A stretch of DNA of 64,000 nucleotides from Linanthus parryae (lineage: Eukaryota; Streptophyta; Magnoliopsida; Ericales; Polemoniaceae): positions 20,233,775-20,297,774 of the forward strand of contig JALGPY010000009.1 in assembly GCA_023055425.1 (NCBI GenBank), read 5' to 3'. Under the pieces are notes generated by a model. The model worked only from the letters and a program-made list of their open reading frames with translations, was not told where the DNA came from and searched no databases. A program made the translations under genes and the position numbers. Numbering within the stretch: the stretch's first letter is position 1; each line of letters opens with the position of its first letter. Of this stretch, positions 45,736 through 56,503 are shown one piece after another.

Positions 45736-46835
45736 CAGATTGTGGTGTTTTTTCTATATGTTTTCTTAAACGTTTTTGAACCCCTTGGGTTGGATTCTTG
45801 TAAACTCCGAGAAAGAACAAGAAATGAAAAGGAGAAGTGAAATATTGAAATTGGAAATGAGAATGTGGCTTGAGCAGAGAGAAGGGAAGTTTCCAGGGGG
45901 GTGGTTGCCCCTCTTTTCGAGTTTGATGACTCCTAATAATGACATCACGGCCAATGATCGTCATTTTCTTCAACAACAACCCTCAGAAGTAGCCGCCAAC
46001 ATGCCCTTTTTGATATGGGTAAAAGACACTTTCACCCCTCTGTAGTTTGACTGAAGGACACTTTCACCCCTCGTACATGACAGACACTAACCGCCCTCTT
46101 GAAAAGACTATTATACCATTGTACATAAAAGATTGGACAGTGAGGCTACTGCTCTGCTGCTGCTGCTACTACTACTGTTACCACTATTAGAGGCTATGAT
46201 GATATTTTTTTCGAAGTTTCGTATGCATCAGAGATTGGATTGTTTGAGACCCATTTTTTGGCGAGGCAATTCCAGGGACATGGATGGGGAGGATTCAAAT
46301 CCTTTTCTATCAAAATTATGGAGACAGAGAAGAAGATGCTTATTTATTTATATATTTATTTATTTATTTATTTATTTTGCCTCATCTGGGTAGGGGATTG
46401 TTGATGTGATTTGTCTTCTGGACTTTGCAGTCATGGTGGGAAGATCCATTCTCTCCTCTGATGCCATAAAAGAACCACCATATCTGAGCCTCATAATGTA
46501 TTCCCTTCATTTCTCTCCTATAATACACACAGGTCTGATGTGTAGCAGGACACAAAACTTTGGGTTTTCTCTCTTTTTTTGTAAACTTTGGAAGGTTCCA
46601 TACGTAGTTCTTTGGTTGAACCATTTTACAAGAGTTTCTTGAAATGCCACACCTTCAAGGGACGATCTTTACTGACATTTTTATCATACATCTCAAAGTT
46701 AGCTGAAGAGGAATTCCAGTGAAACTTGGATGCGAGAAGGTTAGTGTATAAATGTAACATTTATTTGTATTGTAACAAAATAATTTGTTAGCATTATATA
46801 CCACACACTAGTTTATGCTCAATTGGATTTTTGTG
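45736..46835 (+). repeat. Module-family copy 6 (most complete)
   Basis: It contains CTTGAGCAGAGAGAAGGG and GGGTGGTTGCCCCTCTT (45,870-45,915), GAGGCTATGATGAT (46,190), a TTTA microsatellite (46,338-46,378), the core TTTGCAGTCATGGTGGG (46,424-46,440), CTCTGATGCCATAAAAGAAC, then ATCTCAAAGTTAGCTGAAGA and AAACTTGGATGCGAGAAG|GTTAGT. It is the empty-site reference for MITE copy 1. Open frames here are short and inconsistent between copies. Confidence 0.75.
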
Positions 46836-46849
46836 ATAATGGGTTACAG

Positions 46850-47245
46850 TTTACACCCTCTATAACAGTGGTAATTACTAATATACCGTCAGCTATTTCT
46901 CACCTTTCTTCGGCTTTGGCCGGTAATTAGCAAATGTATGCCCCCCATTCAATTGTTTAATGCACTTGTCCACTTGTTATCTTCAATTTTTCTAAAAAGA
47001 AAAGAAAAAGATATGTTTTCAGTGACAATTGACAAAGGTGGACAAATTAATATTGGTTTTGTGCAGTACTGTAATCAGATAGGCATAGTAAAGAAGAAAA
47101 AAGTGGCATCAGACCAGAGAGTAAATATCGACTTTAGAGTAGAGATCAAAAGGCCCATCTTTTATTTTGGATTACATCTGTTTCATCATAAATAATATCA
47201 GAGATTGTTCTGTGTTATCATCATTGCAGACCTTCATTGCACAGG
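46850..47245 (+). repeat. Duplicated block, copy B
   Basis: Partner of 44,880-45,260, about 2 kb away in the same orientation. Confidence 0.8.
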
Positions 47246-47679
47246 AGCAAATTTGCTTGAATAGACTTTAGGTGATAAGAAAACCGACCTGGGCGGTAGC
47301 ATACTGGTAAGTATCAGAAAAAGGGAAAGGAGCCTTGTCTAGGCAGGGGATATGAAATATTGGGATGAGGTTTGATAGGATATTGGGTGGGATAGGATTG
47401 ATGGGGGAAAAGCTAGGATATGATGGAGGGTATATGTAGAAACAACCAAATTGCCCTTTTATTAGTGACTTATAGTTTGTATACGCACACGTGTCAAAAT
47501 GTTAGATGACATTAAATTTTTACTATTGAGAATAAGTAATGTAAATCGTCAATAAGTTATTTAAATTTAAACGAAGTTTAAATAACAAATAGGTAATTAG
47601 TTTAGTGAACGAACCACATGTCCATTAGAAATATGATCATTAAATATAGTAAGTCATTATATATCCTATAAGTCACTAT

Positions 47680-47744
<65 letters not shown>

Positions 47745-47960
47745 TATATATATCCTATAAAAAATAATATAATATTGTATACACACACACTAAGTCATTA
47801 ACCATTCCCTTAAAGGCACCATTTAATTTTCAGTTGCCGTAGTGATAGATGATTGAATTAAATGCATAGAAATGATAATAATGGGAAGCTAAGGGTTAAG
47901 AAGGGAAGGAAAAATTGATAATAATGGATAGAAATGATTATTTCTTCCGAGCTAAAATTA
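47246..47960. repeat. Spacer with a CATATA microsatellite
   Basis: About 13 CATATA units lie at 47,678-47,755. The rest is AT-rich with no recognised feature. Confidence 0.7.
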
Positions 47961-48345
47961 TAGAGATGGAGAGAGAGAGAGAGAGCAGGAAAAATTGTAC
48001 TGCTTCTTGGCCTCGTCTAGGTCAACGTGAAACTGATTTGTCCTCGAGATTTGCAGCCATGGTGGGACTGTCCATTCTCTGCTCTTACTTAAAAATAGAA
48101 CTACCAGATCTGAGCCTCTTCGTAAATCATTCACTATGTTTCTCTTCTATGATGCAGAAAGCAATTACATAGCTCTATATGTACGAATACACTAAAGAGC
48201 TTCTGGTATTGGTATCTGCCTGAAGAGCAAATCCGGACATCTTGGAGTTTAAGGGCATAACGGTATCAGGCTGAAGAGGATACTTGTTAAACTTGGAGCG
48301 TGTAAGGTGTTTAGGCTGTACATTTTCATTTTATTTATAGTGAAC
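47961..48345 (+). repeat. Module-family copy 7
   Basis: GAGATTTGCAGCCATGGTGG at 48,047, TCCATTCTCTGCTCTTA, CCAGATCTGAGCCTCTTC, then AAACTTGGAGCGTGTAAGGT at about 48,288. Confidence 0.7.
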
Positions 48346-48388
48346 TAAAACTATTTTCTTCACAAAATACACACACACACTGTGTACA

Positions 48389-49020
48389 CCTAGAAGCACG
48401 GATACAGATACGGTGTCGGATACGATACAGGAACGAACACGGGATCCATCATTTTCTAAAAAAAAAATAGGATACAATACCGCAGGGATACCTCAACATA
48501 ATTATTATATATTTGAATTTCTATACAAACGGATGACAAAATCTTGGTTCCAACTTCTTTATTAATTTTTATAGCTTAAATATGACAGAAGAACATATAT
48601 TAAGTATTAGAATGAGAATAGAAGAGGGGTAGCTTTCGAGGTTCCAGTTTGACGAGTTGTGTGTGGAAAACCCTTGAAGTTTTCGCATGTGAGAACTTAA
48701 ACCCCGCTTGAACTTTTCTTTCAAAAGGGTAGCCTTTTCATATAAGGTGCCCTAAATTAATCATGCATATTATGTCTACTATATTTTAATTATATTTTAA
48801 CTCATTTATTTCGTAAGACAACCCGTGTGAAACTCTAATGATCACAAAGAGGTGACTGTCGTGTCTCATTGTCCATAGCGTGTCCCCCAAGTGTCCAGTC
48901 TAATAAAATTCTCTAAAATACCGGGACACATCAGGTCTGAGTGTGACACGTATTTTGAACTGTCGTACGAGTGTCCGACACGGGCACGGCTCCTATTTTG
49001 GAGTGTCCATGCTTCCTAGG
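48389..49020. mobile_element. Inverted-repeat element of hAT-MITE type
   Basis: The left end is CCTAGAAGCACGGATAC and the right end (inverted) CCTAGGAAGCATGGACAC, with GTCGGATACG / GTGTCGGACACT further in. GAAGCA-GGACACGG-type ends are common in plant non-autonomous hAT elements. No clear 8-bp duplication was found (TGTGTACA against TATGCACT). Confidence 0.65.
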
Positions 49021-49239
49021 TATGCACTCGCGCTTACACACTCATACACACACCTTTTAGCACTAGCAATCGATCAGGTTCAGACCATCCAAACCTGAAA
49101 TGGACCAATTCTTTTTTGCAGCATCCCCTAGCCTATCCAATAATCAATTAATATGCCCTCCACATCCAATAGTCGCAATACCTGATTGGTATCTCATCGA
49201 CACTCCTTAGTACTGAATCGACCTAATTCGGGTAAGCAG

Positions 49240-49810
49240 TTCATGAAAGTGTTTTGACTGACTTGTCTTTTGAGCTTGAAGCCATTGTGAGAACATCAGT
49301 CTCTTCTCTGATCTTAAATCTGAGCCTCATAATGCTTTTTTCACACACAGTAGCATGGTATGCACTGAACATTGTTTGTGATCACAAATCTATTACGCAT
49401 TATGATATTCATGATTTTCTTAAAGAAAGAACAAGTGGAGTTAACTTTTTTAAATAGACTTGCCCTTATGGATACGCTTTCTTCTTCACCGTGTTGTTTT
49501 TGATGCATGTGGGGCTTGTTGAATTGTTCTGTTAAATTTCGCAGACATACACCAGTCTATATCCTCTGATATAATAGAACAAAAATCTTAGGTTAAATGC
49601 CTTCTTCGTAGCTCAATCATACATGCGTGTTTCATATTGAGACTCCATTTGTTCACATCCGTTATACGCAGTATTCTATTCATGTTTCCCAAATTGCAGT
49701 TAGAGAACAACCTTTGATGTTGACTTGGATACTTTCTGTTACTTAGGTGGCTGGATTTTCTCTGGTCTGGATTCGGTAACATATTATTGTTTTCTTTTCT
49801 GCCTGCTTCT
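49240..49810 (+). repeat. Diverged module copies plus block shared with 53.3-53.5 kb
   Basis: GAGCTTGAAGCCATTGTGAG at 49,270 with AAATCTGAGCCTCATAATG, and CGCAGACATACACCAGTC at 49,542. 49,625-49,815 parallels 53,250-53,465 (CATATTGAGACTC, TTTTCTGCCTGCTTCT). Confidence 0.55.
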
Positions 49811-50760
49811 TGGTGTAAGTTTATTATATAAGTAAATGATTCTTCGGGATTGTTTAGTCGTATTAAAATTGGTATGTTGTTCTAAATGATAGGTTGCTAT
49901 GTGGGATATGATGTCTAGAATTCGGACACCAAATCATAATAGGAAAACTATAGAAAAAAACATGAAACTCTACCTATTCTGTATTCTTACGAGCCATTAG
50001 GGAATAAGTGCTGAACCATGAAGAAACCAAACCAAATAGAATACTCGGAAAGTACAAGATCTGGTGAGCTTTTTATAATGTAATTAATCATCCACTAAAT
50101 GCCTTTCACTGTAATAAATTTTACATAGTGACTAAATTCAATCGAACCAGGGACTGTTCGAATCCATCGATTCCATCTATTGGCAATTGATCTTGAAGTA
50201 GGCTTATTGAGCTTTTGGTTTTGCTAGGGTCCACCATCTTGCTAGGAAAGTGAAACAACGAAGTCTCCTATGCTTGGAATCGAAGAAAAATGGAAAGGAA
50301 CTGAACAAAGGAAAAGACGGTGGAATTTTTGTAATGAGTAATGAAAATTATGTTGTGAGTAAAACCTTTTGATAATTTTGTGGTACAAAGTAGTAATGCT
50401 CTTGCAAGTCCTGGTAGTCCTTGCTGCTTCCCTCTTCCACTGTCTCACCAATCGCTTCCAACTGAGGACTAATTTTGTCAACAGCTGGTCATTTCGCCAC
50501 CACAATTCTTTAAAACCAACACCAAATGAGATCTGAGTTCTGCTTTATTGTTCCATTTGGTGCGTGGGACCAAATGCATTGCGGAAATCATTGTTCATCC
50601 GAGTTCAAGTGGTGTTACTAGGCCTGCTCTGAAAACCTTGACGAGGTAATCTTCAAAATGAACCCTACATTCAATCCTTTCCTTTTAATGCATTAAACGA
50701 TGATATTTGTGTTGCATATTCAAGTTTATGCGCATGTTTATCTGTATTTATTTGACTATG
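49811..50760 (+). repeat. Spacer; 50,270-50,480 duplicates 39.6-39.7 kb
   Basis: Apart from that block (CAATCGCTTCCAACTGAGGA), nothing was recognised. Confidence 0.45.
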
Positions 50761-50769
50761 GGATTGTAT

Positions 50770-51070
50770 CTGTGTTCATATTCACCACAGATCACAGAGT
50801 TTTCATTGCATGTTCCATTGTATGTGCCAATCACAGTAAGTTCCTGTGCACATTACCTGTTTGAAAATGTTCCTAAATTATCATTGCAGCTAGTTTTTCC
50901 CAAATAGCTGAGATGACCAATCTAAGCAGAGATGATCAGTCATAAAGATCTTTGGCCATTCGTAGGACACTAATGTGGTTAAGGATTACAGCAAGACACA
51001 TTTCTGAGATCAATCAGCAAGTTACGTAGTGTTTCATTATCATGAACCAACCATCTTAAGCTTGAGAGTC
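50770..51070 (+). repeat. Block shared with 53,640-53,905
   Basis: Both read CAGATCACA, TCATTGCAG-TAGTTTTTCCC, GACTAATCTAAGCAGAGATG (or ACCAATCTAAGCAGAGATG) and ACAGCAA-ACACAT-TC. Confidence 0.75.
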
Positions 51071-51370
51071 TGCACTGTTGCGCGTATTCCATCTTATGAG
51101 TACGTCAGCTTATCTTTCGTTTAGTGTCTCCACTCTCAAGTTGACACGCACAACTCTCGGACAGAATATAGAAGTCGCATGATTGCTTGAGGAATCCGTG
51201 ATCAATCCATTGCACAATCCTTGGAACCAATTGAACACGAGCTATAACTTAACCCCTCTCATTTGTTTTCTTTGTATTCTAGTTTCCTGCTGCTATTTCC
51301 GATTTGTGAAACTCCTAGGTGTGCTTTTTCTACAATTGCACGAGGAAGCTACCTTGTCATCCAACTACTT
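51071..51370. other. Unassigned spacer
   Basis: Nothing recognised. Confidence 0.35.
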
Positions 51371-51570
51371 CACCTAGGCGACCGCCTTTGACAACTATGC
51401 TTGCGGGACATCAAGAGTTTTGGTGCCACATAGAGAGGGACTTCCCCTGGATTGTCATCTCTTGTTGCAGCCATGGTGGGGTTTGCACCTACACTTCTTG
51501 ATCAAACTAGATCTGAGTCTCAATTATCAACTACAGCTGCCAGAAAAAAAGTGAAGGAAAATAGAAAGGA
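51371..51570 (+). repeat. Module-family copy 8
   Basis: GACATCAAGAGTTTTGG, CTTGTTGCAGCCATGGTGGG (51,461-51,480), CACTTCTTGATCAAACTAGA and TCTGAGTCTC. It is closest to copy 2 at 37.8 kb. Confidence 0.7.
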
Positions 51571-51689
51571 AAAGAAAAAGATATACGTTGCACATATGTT
51601 GTCTTGTCGTTGCTATCTTCATATTGGTAATGTTTGTTAGGGATGTTTTCTATGCAATTTGAAGGAATGGGGGTGAGGGTACGGCCAAT

Positions 51690-51691
51690 TT

Positions 51692-51750
<59 letters not shown>
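51690..51750 (+). repeat. GT microsatellite
   Basis: About 27 GT units, then GAGAGAGA. Confidence 0.95.
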
Positions 51751-52590
51751 GAGAGAGATTAATTTACATGCAAAAATGAAATTAATACAATAATGGTTCT
51801 AATTATATATAAATCAAACACATTAACCATTCTACATAATACGCATCACATGTTCACAAGTCATAAAAGATGCTTGTCCTTTTGGTTAAATCGTAGTTGT
51901 GTTTTAGAGGACCTCTAAACTAAAACTTTCAAATGACACTGCCCGCCACACAAAGCACCCATGAAGCACCCAAATGCAACCGGTGAGGTGCGTGACCTTG
52001 CAGAGCACCTGTGCTTCCTAGGTTTCCTTGCTAAAAGGAAAAGAGAACACTGTCGAAATCAACCAAAACAACAGTACAGTTGCACATGATTCAAGAATGT
52101 CTTATACTTGTATTATCTAGATAATAGTACAAATATATGGAGATACATAGTACTTACGTATAGTGTAGATTATAAATAAGCAAACAATGTGTTCAGACCG
52201 AGCCAGGCTTGAACGAAGATCCCAAAACCCAAGCCCGACCCACAACTTGATCATGCTGAAAATTGAAGCCCAATTCCATGGCGGGCTAACTTTTTACGAA
52301 CCCAAGCCCTAAAAATACCGGGCTGGGCGGGTAGTTCGACTCTCTGGGCCGACAGCCATCTGGATTGTTAAAGAGTGAGGTTATGAAAAGCTCAATATCT
52401 TTTCTCTAGGAAGACTCCCTTTTGGTATTGAATCCAACAGTGTCAGCCATATGCATGAAATGGTACATGGGAGTTGTAGAGATATTTATGTAGCCAACAC
52501 CGGTTAAGGCTCGAAAAGTCTTGTTGAGCTGAGAAGTTCTGGGTTGAAGGTTACCATGAGAGCATGAGGCAACTTCATTTGCGCTAGTAG
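51751..52590. other. Unassigned spacer
   Basis: No gene or repeat boundary recognised. Confidence 0.4.
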
Positions 52591-52599
52591 TTCATGGAA

Positions 52600-53960
52600 G
52601 CGTCTTGTCCTTTGTTTTTTTGCAGCTATGATATCAGCACCACCAGTCTCCTCTCTTACATGATGTCAAAGATGGCTTGTGTATTCTTTTCTTGGCACCG
52701 TAATATCCGAGACTAAGTTGAGAGTGACATTATAATGATATCATGTTATCAAGGAGACCTCTTTCTGCCTCGCTGTTCAATAAACATCGAAACTTGTTTT
52801 TATTAATTTGCTTTTTTTATATGTGTGATCACTATTACAGCTGAGTCTCTTCCTTTCCCTGCTTAAGCATATATGTGTAAGTTTATACGGTCAGTAGAGG
52901 GACAAAACTGATAAGCTGTGTGGATATCTTTCACTTGTTACTGGTTAGTTTTTCTCTCCCTTAGCAAGATATGGTGAATTATGTAGTTCAAAATTAAGAA
53001 TCCTTTCGAAGGTCTACAAATTCTTTTTATTTTAATATGTTTGTTATGAAATGTTACCATTTAGTTTCGAAAAACGTGAGAATCCTTAGGTAGCTGAGTT
53101 GTGTAACTAGGAAAGATAGGATACGCAATGACACGATTAGAAAGAATCCAGATGTTACACCTCGATAAGACAAAATGAGAGTATTGTTTGCGGTTGTTTG
53201 GTCATGTCTACATACAATAGTTCATTTCTACAATCTACAATAGTGTTTCATATTGAGACTCTGTTTGATCCCATTCGTTCTATGCATAATTCTGATCATG
53301 TTCCCTAAAATTTCAGTTGGAGAGAAAACTCAAATGTTAAATTGGGTATTTTCCTCCACTTGAGCGCTGGATTTTGTTTTGGACCTTATTATTTGGCAAT
53401 CAACTGGCAGTTTTGGACTTGGTGCCTGTGGTAACAATTTGTTATCTTTTATGCCTGCTTCTGAGAGTAAGCTGATTGTGTATGAATAGTATTCTCTTGG
53501 GCTTGTTAGTCGCAGGGATTAAAATTGATTGTTTGCTCCAACTTCTAAATGGTTGGTTGCTTTCAGTTTAATGTATTGATTTATTGATGAAGATAATGCT
53601 TGATCTCTCTGAAATTGTTGGTTTATTTCTGTGTTCAAATCCACTTCAGATCACAACACTTTCTGCTCATTTGATTTCTTATGCACTTTACCTGTTCGAT
53701 AATATACCTGAATGGCCATTGCAGATAGTTTTTCCCTAATAACCAAAATGACTAATCTAAGCAGAGATGGCACTTCCGTTAAATCCTTGGACAATTAATT
53801 CCTTGGATATCATTTGGTGAAGGACTACAGCAACACACATCTCCAAGATCAATGTGCAAGGTTTGTAAGTGTTTCTTTATCACGAGCTAAATATCTTAAG
53901 AAGTTACGCCTGTTCCCAGTGTCTCATCTTTACGACCAAATCAGTTCATGTATTGCTTGA
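52600..53960 (+). repeat. Duplicated blocks in compact order
   Basis: This stretch brings together, in order, the counterparts of 39.2 kb (52,660-52,810), 40.8-41.1 kb (52,825-53,190), 49.6-49.8 kb (53,250-53,465) and 50.8-51.07 kb (53,640-53,905), with a diverged module core (TTTTTTGCAGCTATGATATC) at 52,615. It therefore looks like a shorter second version of the region 39-51 kb. Confidence 0.65.
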
Positions 53961-54478
53961 AATTTGACTGAATTTTCGGAATTAATTGCATAGGCTATAA
54001 TGTAATTCTCAATCGCTATAACAGTCTTGTACATTGGTCTTAATCCATCATATATGTTTTCCTTCAACTAATTTCTTCCGGCTAATACCAGGATGGGTTC
54101 TTGTATCAGAGACCTAGGTTGTGCTGCAGTATAATGCACCATCCATCCATAGATGTGGCTTTGCTGAACATCAGTTTCTTGGCCATTCCCCTGGATTACA
54201 GTGGCCGATGCTTGACTATGCAGTAGCAGCATCGATGATGAATCGAGGTCTCCAGAATGTAACAGATGAGCTGATATTTTGGTTAAGTTAGATGCTATAC
54301 AGAGATTGAAATATCAAAGTTAGTGTAGAATTTTTGTATGTCTATAGACGCACCTAGTTTGCTTAGGGGCACTTTGGCTAGTGACAGCGCTATGTTATGC
54401 TCGGGGCTGGAGGCTAGAGCTCATGTAATGATAGTTTCTCCATTCTTTTTAGAAATCGAAGTTTCACTACTTTCAATG
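53961..54478. other. Unassigned spacer
   Basis: Nothing recognised. Confidence 0.4.
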
Positions 54479-54813
54479 TGTTGTTGACATCGGACATTCA
54501 AGAAGAATAAATATAATTAAAAAGTCTCCTGGGCTACTCCCCTCGTGCCAATTGGTTTTGAGGTGGAACCCCATGAGCTCTTACATGGTATCAGAGTCTC
54601 GGTTCACACACGTGAATGGTCTAACAACATACGTGCTCACCGCCACCCGTAGACAAAAAATCCACGTGTAGGCCAAAGAATGCCACACGTGAGGGGGCGT
54701 GTTGAGAAGTCCCACATCGGACGTTCAAAAAAAATAAATATAATTAATAAGTCTCCTAGGCTACTCCCCTCATTGCCAGTTAGTTTTGAGGTGGAACCCC
54801 ATTGATTCTAATA
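54479..54813 (+). mobile_element. TRIM (terminal-repeat retrotransposon in miniature)
   Basis: Two LTRs (54,479-54,585 and 54,700-54,813) share CATCGGAC, AATAAATATAATTAA, AGTCTCCT-GGCTACTCCCCT and TTTTGAGGTGGAACCCCAT. A tRNA-iMet primer site (TGGTATCAGAGTC) starts directly after LTR1, and a purine tract (GAGGGGGCG) directly precedes LTR2. The 114-base interior encodes nothing. LTR1 has lost about eight bases of the usual TGTTGAGAAGTCCCACATCGG start. No target duplication was seen. Confidence 0.9.
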
Positions 54814-55735
54814 GTATATATGGAAATACCAATTCTTCTATGATAAATTGGGAAAATAGATTCACCATTGTAGATTCACCATTGTTATTTTTGATTTGTG
54901 TCCTTTGAACTAAATCTCATAAGCGTAGGAAGTACTGAGTATCTGCTGTATCCTGTATTAGATACCAAGTTTAGAGAGATGCAAGCTTCTCTCAGTCCAA
55001 TATGTCTGCCACCCTTAGACACTTGGCTTGGAGTTGCTTTCACTTTTATCCTTTCATTAGTTGCTTTTGGTTTGATCATATTTCACTAGGCTGCAATTTT
55101 CTTGGCTTGGAGTTGCTTTCACTTTGATAATTCATTAGTTGCTTTAGATTTGTTCCTTTCACTAAGGCTGCAATGCTGAAGCAATTCCAAGTCAGATCAC
55201 TGAGAAGCTTTATTCAGAGTGATGGTTCTTTGTTAGAGTCAGACCCTTCAACTCTTCTTTGATCGCAAGCTGCTGAAGCTTTCTAAGTTCCATATTGGTT
55301 CTGGATGTCGTTTTCTGATTCTTTATGAAGCAATTCTGAATTCGTTATTGATCAACACACATATGATAATATTAGATGATTTTTTTTAGTAGCCAACACA
55401 AGAATTGCAATTTTTCTGTAAACTGATCAAACTAGTAGAAGGTTCAGAGATGGCATTGTTCTTCCCGTGTGTAACTTCAATTGGGAATAAGATTTGAATC
55501 CCTCTCTCATCTTTCACCTTCCCTCAGAGCCACAATCCGATCACAAGACCTTATAACATGTCATATGGAATTGCCTAGCCAAGAATACATACACAGAACC
55601 CACAAATGAATATACCATCATAGCTCACTTCGCTCCTGGGAGAGTTTTGGTTTTGTTATTCTGGAAATAGCTTTGCTCCATTCCAGAGAGAATGAGTTCA
55701 TGTATGTGTAACCCTGAATTTTGAGGGAAAACGAA
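54814..55735. other. Unassigned spacer
   Basis: A short internal duplication around CTTGGCTTGGAGTTGCTTTCA (55,023 and 55,102, shortened) is the only pattern seen. Confidence 0.4.
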
Positions 55736-55739
55736 TTAA

Positions 55740-56044
55740 AGTCCAATGGAAAAGAAAAAAATGATGAGACTCAGATCTGTTAAGGTCAGGACTGTGTTGT
55801 TTTTGGGTACCATCGGAATCCACCATGGCTGCAAACTCAAGGGTATGCCTGATGTGAGTGAAAGAGGAGAGATATAAGAAGCAATCGATGATTGGTGAAG
55901 TCTCTTCCTCTCTCTATGACCTGCATCGACACCCTTGCTGCCCCGCCAATGAACGGATTGGGTACCCACAACTACAAATCTGAAAACCCAGAAGAAGAAC
56001 ATCATCATTGTCTCTTTACTCACTACACAGCAATCTGAACCACA

Positions 56045-56084
<40 letters not shown>

Positions 56085-56330
56085 AGAAGAAGAAGCCAGA
56101 GCATAGGAAGCGTAATTGCCGAGAGAGGGCGGTTGATTTTTTCCAAGAGATATGAAATCATCGGCTTCCATTGTCAAAAAGATAGATGTATACAGAGAGA
56201 AAGAGATGGGCAACCACCCTCGGAAACATCCACATCTCTCGCTCTTGGATCTGGTAGCAGCGGCCATGGAAGAAGAAGAGAAGCCTCATTCATTTCTGGG
56301 TTCGCAGTCTGCGGTGAAGGTCCGCTCATC
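55740..56330 (-). repeat. Module-family copy 9, inverted
   Basis: Read on the minus strand it has the same parts in the same order: GAGGCTTCT, GGGTGGTTGCCCATCTCT, a TTTC microsatellite (56,045-56,085 on the plus strand as GAAA), ATGATGATGTTCTTCTTCTG, then TTTGCAGCCATGGTGGATTC at 55,817-55,836 and AACAGATCTGAGTCTCAT. It is the only copy found in this orientation. Its longest frame (141 codons) is not kept in other copies. Confidence 0.7.
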
Positions 56331-56439
56331 TGGGGTACTTAAATTTTTGGGCATCTCAGTCAGGTTTATTTATTTCATTCCATGTTTACCCTTCTATCTA
56401 TCACCTTTAATCCATGGCTTCATGTGGACGACGGGGGCA

Positions 56440-56446
56440 GTATTCT

Positions 56447-56449
<3 letters not shown>
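56440..56449. repeat. LINE target-site duplication, left copy
   Basis: GTATTCTAGG is repeated exactly at 62,346-62,355, across the LINE. Confidence 0.9.

Positions 56450-56483
<34 letters not shown>
56450..56483 (-). repeat. Poly-A tail of the LINE
   Basis: 34 uninterrupted T on the plus strand, between the left target duplication and the LINE 3' end. Confidence 0.95.
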
Positions 56484-56488
<5 letters not shown>

Positions 56489-56503
56489 AAAAATCGAATT
56501 TCA

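Noticed and set aside
39957..46200. GAGGCTATGATGAT as box C of C/D snoRNA genes
   Set aside because: No consistent box D at a fixed distance and no terminal stem were seen in the copies.
55736..56161. 141-codon minus-strand frame with a Phe/Leu/Ser run like a membrane segment
   Set aside because: The run is a translated GAAA microsatellite and the frame is not kept in other module copies.
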